Source of the DNA: Symbiodinium natans
Taxonomy: Eukaryota > Sar > Dinophyceae > Suessiales > Symbiodiniaceae
Length of the DNA: 64,000 bases
Direction of reading: 5' to 3'
NCBI GenBank assembly: GCA_905221605.1
Contig: CAJNDS010000724.1
Coordinates: forward strand, 275,001 to 339,000
Made by a program: the position numbers and the translations under genes
The notes under the pieces: generated by a model
What the model saw: only the letters and a program-made list of their open reading frames with translations
What the model was told of the DNA's origin: nothing
Databases searched by the model: none
In this document: positions 62,801 to 64,000 of the stretch, one piece after another
How the letters are laid out: each line of letters opens with the position of its first letter
Position numbering within the stretch: position 1 is the stretch's first letter

Positions 62801-63844
62801 AGGGTTTAGGGTTTAGGGTTTAGGGTTTAGGGTTTAGGGTTTAGGGTTTAGGGTTTAGGGTTTAGGGTTTAGGGTTCGCCAGTGAAGTTGGCGCCTAGAG
62901 AATTTGAGGAAGCATCTTTTGATAACGGCGACCCTAGGGTGCAACCCTATTGCCCTTTTTGGTTTGGTCGCATTTTTTAAACCCTGTTTGTTGGGTCGCG
63001 TTATTTTATCACCTTTTTTGTTTGGTAGCCTTTTTCAATCGTCGCCTTTTTTTATACACTTTTTGTTGGGTCGACTTTGTTTATCACTTTTTTCGTTTGG
63101 TCGCTTTTTTATGCACTTTTTGTTTGGTCGCCCTTTTTATCGCATTTTTTGTGTGGCCGCCCTTTTCATTCCCTTTTTTGTTGGGTCGTCATTTTACTTT
63201 TTGCACTCCTCCAAGATGCCCTCTTTGAGTGAGGTTTAAGAAAATTGAAACTATGCATACACAATAGGTTTAAGTAAACTGAAGGAAGAGAAACAGGAGA
63301 AAGAGTTCGGGACAAAACAAAAAGGATACAAACTTCACTGGCGCAGTTAGCGCAGCTTTAAAATTTAGGGTTTAGGGTTTAGGGTTTAGGTTCATCTAAA
63401 CCTTCATAGGGATGATAGTAGTAGAGGCTATTGGACCCACATTTTCCTCGACTACACCCCTCAATACTAGCCCCCCCCTAGCTTCCCCCCAGAATTATCA
63501 TGAAGCCTAATCAAGGTTCTTTAAGTGGGGAACCTAGCCCTAAACCCTAAACCCTAAACCTTAAACCCTAAACCCCAAACCCTAAACCCTAACCCTAAAC
63601 CCTAAACCCTAAACCCGAAACCCCAAACCCCAAACCCCAAACCCCAAACCCCAAACCCCAAACCCCAAACCCTAAACCCTAAACACTAAACCCTAAGCCC
63701 TAAACCCTAAACCCATGACTTAGGGTTTCCTTTGGGTCCCCCGCAAGGTTCGACTTCATGAAGGAGCAGCTGAAGGTGGACGACATGGTCGACATCACGT
63801 CGAAGCTGACGTTCCAGCCACCACAGGTTGATAGGGGTCCTTAA
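59541..63844 (+). CDS. Conserved-looking protein, nine exons, product not recognised
   Basis: Exons: 59541-59892, 60113-60315, 60423-60505, 60749-60803, 61700-61757, 61966-62144, 62247-62461, 62642-62758, 63748-63844. They sum to 1,359 bases, a multiple of three, with no internal stop (452 residues and a TAA). The ATG follows a trans-splice-like CCGAGCCTTCAG. Landmarks: MASVDATMKAINEACRSKGG; VVSWDDVSRGTVGGALSCWG; RLFTVRSDNWNEKLGVVPAN; KLDMQCSIRFQTTFIPVEDS; EAYNYNTMDDADPRNLVLLC; KLFHHAVDGEGKIHRYWLEA; RGKATSSVIGIKAMGQR, joined to FNVLMTIQVPLQQ; EHVTVTVVIYNAV; FDFMKEQLKVDDMVDITSKL. It reads as a soluble globular protein with no signal peptide. I have a vague memory of similar uncharacterised algal proteins but no name. 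Donors mix GA, GC and GT. The TAA may instead lie in an intron (GTTGAT after CCACAG, then a TTTAGGG array), in which case the gene runs past the window. Confidence 0.75.
59945..60056. repeat. AT-rich microsatellite in intron 1
   Basis: ATAAATA and TATATA runs within the 220-base intron between exons 1 and 2 of the nine-exon gene. Confidence 0.85.
60113..60315 (+). CDS. Unrecognised nine-exon gene, exon 2
   Basis: QTDLSDPKLDMQCSIRFQTT to LLCTSQGMAVQQ. The junction AGCAGGATGG is repeated at the start of exon 3. Confidence 0.8.
60423..60505 (+). CDS. Unrecognised nine-exon gene, exon 3
   Basis: DGRGAKKLFHHAVDGEGKIH then RYWLEAE. GC donor (GCGTCT). Confidence 0.8.
60749..60803 (+). CDS. Unrecognised nine-exon gene, exon 4
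   Basis: SRHKVGGEQQETQQERAE after CCAAAG. GC donor (GCCAGA). Confidence 0.7.
60856..61150. repeat. Long CCCTAAA array
   Basis: Nearly 300 bases of CCCTAAA with a few CCCTTAAA and CTTAAAC units: the longest heptamer array in the window, and intronic. Confidence 0.95.
61180..61312. repeat. GCCTGCTTGTGGGC minisatellite
   Basis: TTTTTGCCTGCTTGTGGGCA recurs five or six times with 22- to 24-base spacing and can fold on itself (GCCC with GGGC). Confidence 0.85.
61313..61392. repeat. C-rich tract
   Basis: Mostly C with single T and A, just as after the minisatellite at 41.8 kb. Confidence 0.85.
61476..61516. repeat. Conserved TTAATGTTATGGGATTC segment, copy 2
   Basis: Same segment as 41975-42017 (TTAATGTTATGGGATTC, then CTGGGTGGGTGGGT). 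Confidence 0.7.
61700..61757 (+). CDS. Unrecognised nine-exon gene, exon 5
   Basis: ALSRGKATSSVIGIKAMGQ. The intron starts GCTTC and the next exon also starts GCTTC. Confidence 0.8.
61966..62144 (+). CDS. Unrecognised nine-exon gene, exon 6
   Basis: FNVLMTIQVPLQQQARPKRR to GIGAMEECIFVA. A GAGTGA or GTGAGT donor is possible; phase favours the first. Confidence 0.75.
62247..62461 (+). CDS. Unrecognised nine-exon gene, exon 7
   Basis: DDCDSDLDGFTMVEECSRER, then SAARVSRGTEHDVWRGLSIK and EHVTVTVVIYNAV. The 3' end is uncertain by a few bases. Confidence 0.75.
62642..62758 (+). CDS. Unrecognised nine-exon gene, exon 8
   Basis: RELRKGGVPTPEDVAAAVDD then LEALYSACADQGRLAET. CCCTAAA before, TTTAGGG after. 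Confidence 0.75.
62785..62876. repeat. TTTAGGG array
   Basis: About thirteen perfect units after exon 8 of the nine-exon gene. Confidence 0.92.
62945..63210. repeat. TTTTTGTTTGGTCGC minisatellite
   Basis: CTTTTTTGTTTGGTCGC or TTGTTGGGTCG recurs about every 30 bases with T-rich spacers, inside intron 8 of the nine-exon gene. The ORFs over it (Phe/Leu-rich) are repeat artefacts. Confidence 0.8.
63538..63715. repeat. CCCTAAA array with CCCCAAA core
   Basis: CCCTAAA units around about eight CCCCAAA units, ending about 30 bases before exon 9. Confidence 0.92.
63748..63844 (+). CDS. Unrecognised nine-exon gene, exon 9 (terminal, or internal continuing past window)
   Basis: FDFMKEQLKVDDMVDITSKL then TFQPPQVDRGP and TAA. 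If GTTGAT is a donor, the coding part ends at about 63827. Confidence 0.7.
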
Positions 63845-63848
63845 GGGA

Positions 63849-63990
63849 AGGGTTTAGGGTTTAGGGTTTAGGGTTTAGGGTTTAGGGTTTAGGGTTTAGG
63901 GTTTAGGGTTTAGGGTTTAGGGTTTAGGGTTTAGGGTTTAGGGTTTAGGGTTTAGGGTTTAGGGTTGAGGGCTGAGGGTTGAGGGTTGAG
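63849..63990. repeat. TTTAGGG array at the window end
   Basis: About seventeen perfect units, then GGGTTGA variants. It starts right after exon 9. Confidence 0.92.
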
Positions 63991-64000
63991 GGTTGACGAT

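Larger units (their letters stand above)
18990..64000. repeat. Domain of interspersed telomere-type arrays (CCCTAAA / TTTAGGG)
   Basis: From here to the window end, arrays of CCCTAAA or TTTAGGG, from two copies to nearly 300 bases, recur every few hundred bases in both orientations. Degenerate versions (CCCTGAA, CCCCAAA, CCCTACA, 8-mers) are mixed in. The heptamer is the TTTAGGG telomere class. Unique DNA between arrays is largely exons and hairpin elements. The array is therefore intronic and intergenic, not a chromosome end. Confidence 0.9.

Noticed and set aside
62904-63239. Phe/Leu-rich ORFs resembling membrane proteins
   Set aside because: They are translations of the TTTTTGTTTGGTCGC minisatellite.
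63849-64000. TTTAGGG array at the window edge as a chromosome end
   Set aside because: Similar arrays occur throughout the last 45 kb in both orientations with exons between them, and this one follows an exon directly. Nothing distinguishes it as a terminus.
1-64000. tRNA, rRNA or other RNA genes
   Set aside because: I looked for tRNA-like arms, A/B boxes and rRNA-like stretches and found none I could support.

Overview
This window looks like nuclear DNA of a dinoflagellate, most likely a symbiont-type (Symbiodiniaceae or close relative). The evidence is: telomere-type repeats of the TTTAGGG class; genes cut into many tiny exons whose introns start with GC or GA as well as GT and end in AG, usually followed by G; a run of genes all on the + strand with very short gaps; a single-exon ubiquitin-like/RCC1-like repeat gene; and a large Ty1/copia-type retrotransposon. 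The species is inference.

Layout. 1-12 kb: intergenic DNA and a minus-strand Ty1/copia retrotransposon. Its gag is frameshifted, its 2,089-codon pol ORF is long and open, and its 3' end is fused to the tail of a non-LTR (LINE) ORF. 12-16.8 kb: gene-poor DNA with a GGTCAAACCCACCCC minisatellite and a 450-bp imperfect duplication. 16.85-18.3 kb: intact intronless gene for a ubiquitin-like domain followed by nine and a half 41-residue RCC1-like repeats. From about 19 kb to the end, CCCTAAA and TTTAGGG arrays occur every few hundred bases. At first sight this is subtelomeric junk, but it is not: the unique islands between arrays are exons.

I rebuilt two genes exon by exon. (1) 19179-38704: 27 exons, 1,629 coding bases including the stop, encoding a von Willebrand factor A (VWA) protein with an intact MIDAS motif and a Vwaint/WAV3-like tail. 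(2) 59541-63844: nine exons and 452 codons so far, a protein I do not recognise. Between them lie a RING-like zinc-finger gene (about 50331-59425), a gene ending in a coiled coil (about 44467-49928) and a weaker candidate (about 40111-43849). The gap between two successive genes near 59.4 kb is only about 100 bases.

The main discovery candidate is the intron structure. Most exons have CCCTAAA repeats on their left and TTTAGGG repeats on their right, so most introns read TTTAGGG...CCCTAAA, the arrangement of a head-to-head telomere fusion and a potential RNA stem joining the two splice sites. The introns also carry several families of about 100-bp hairpin (MITE- or introner-like) elements, and short direct repeats at splice junctions.

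Exon boundaries were chosen by hand using reading phase, AG acceptors and protein plausibility. They are inference until RNA data are checked.
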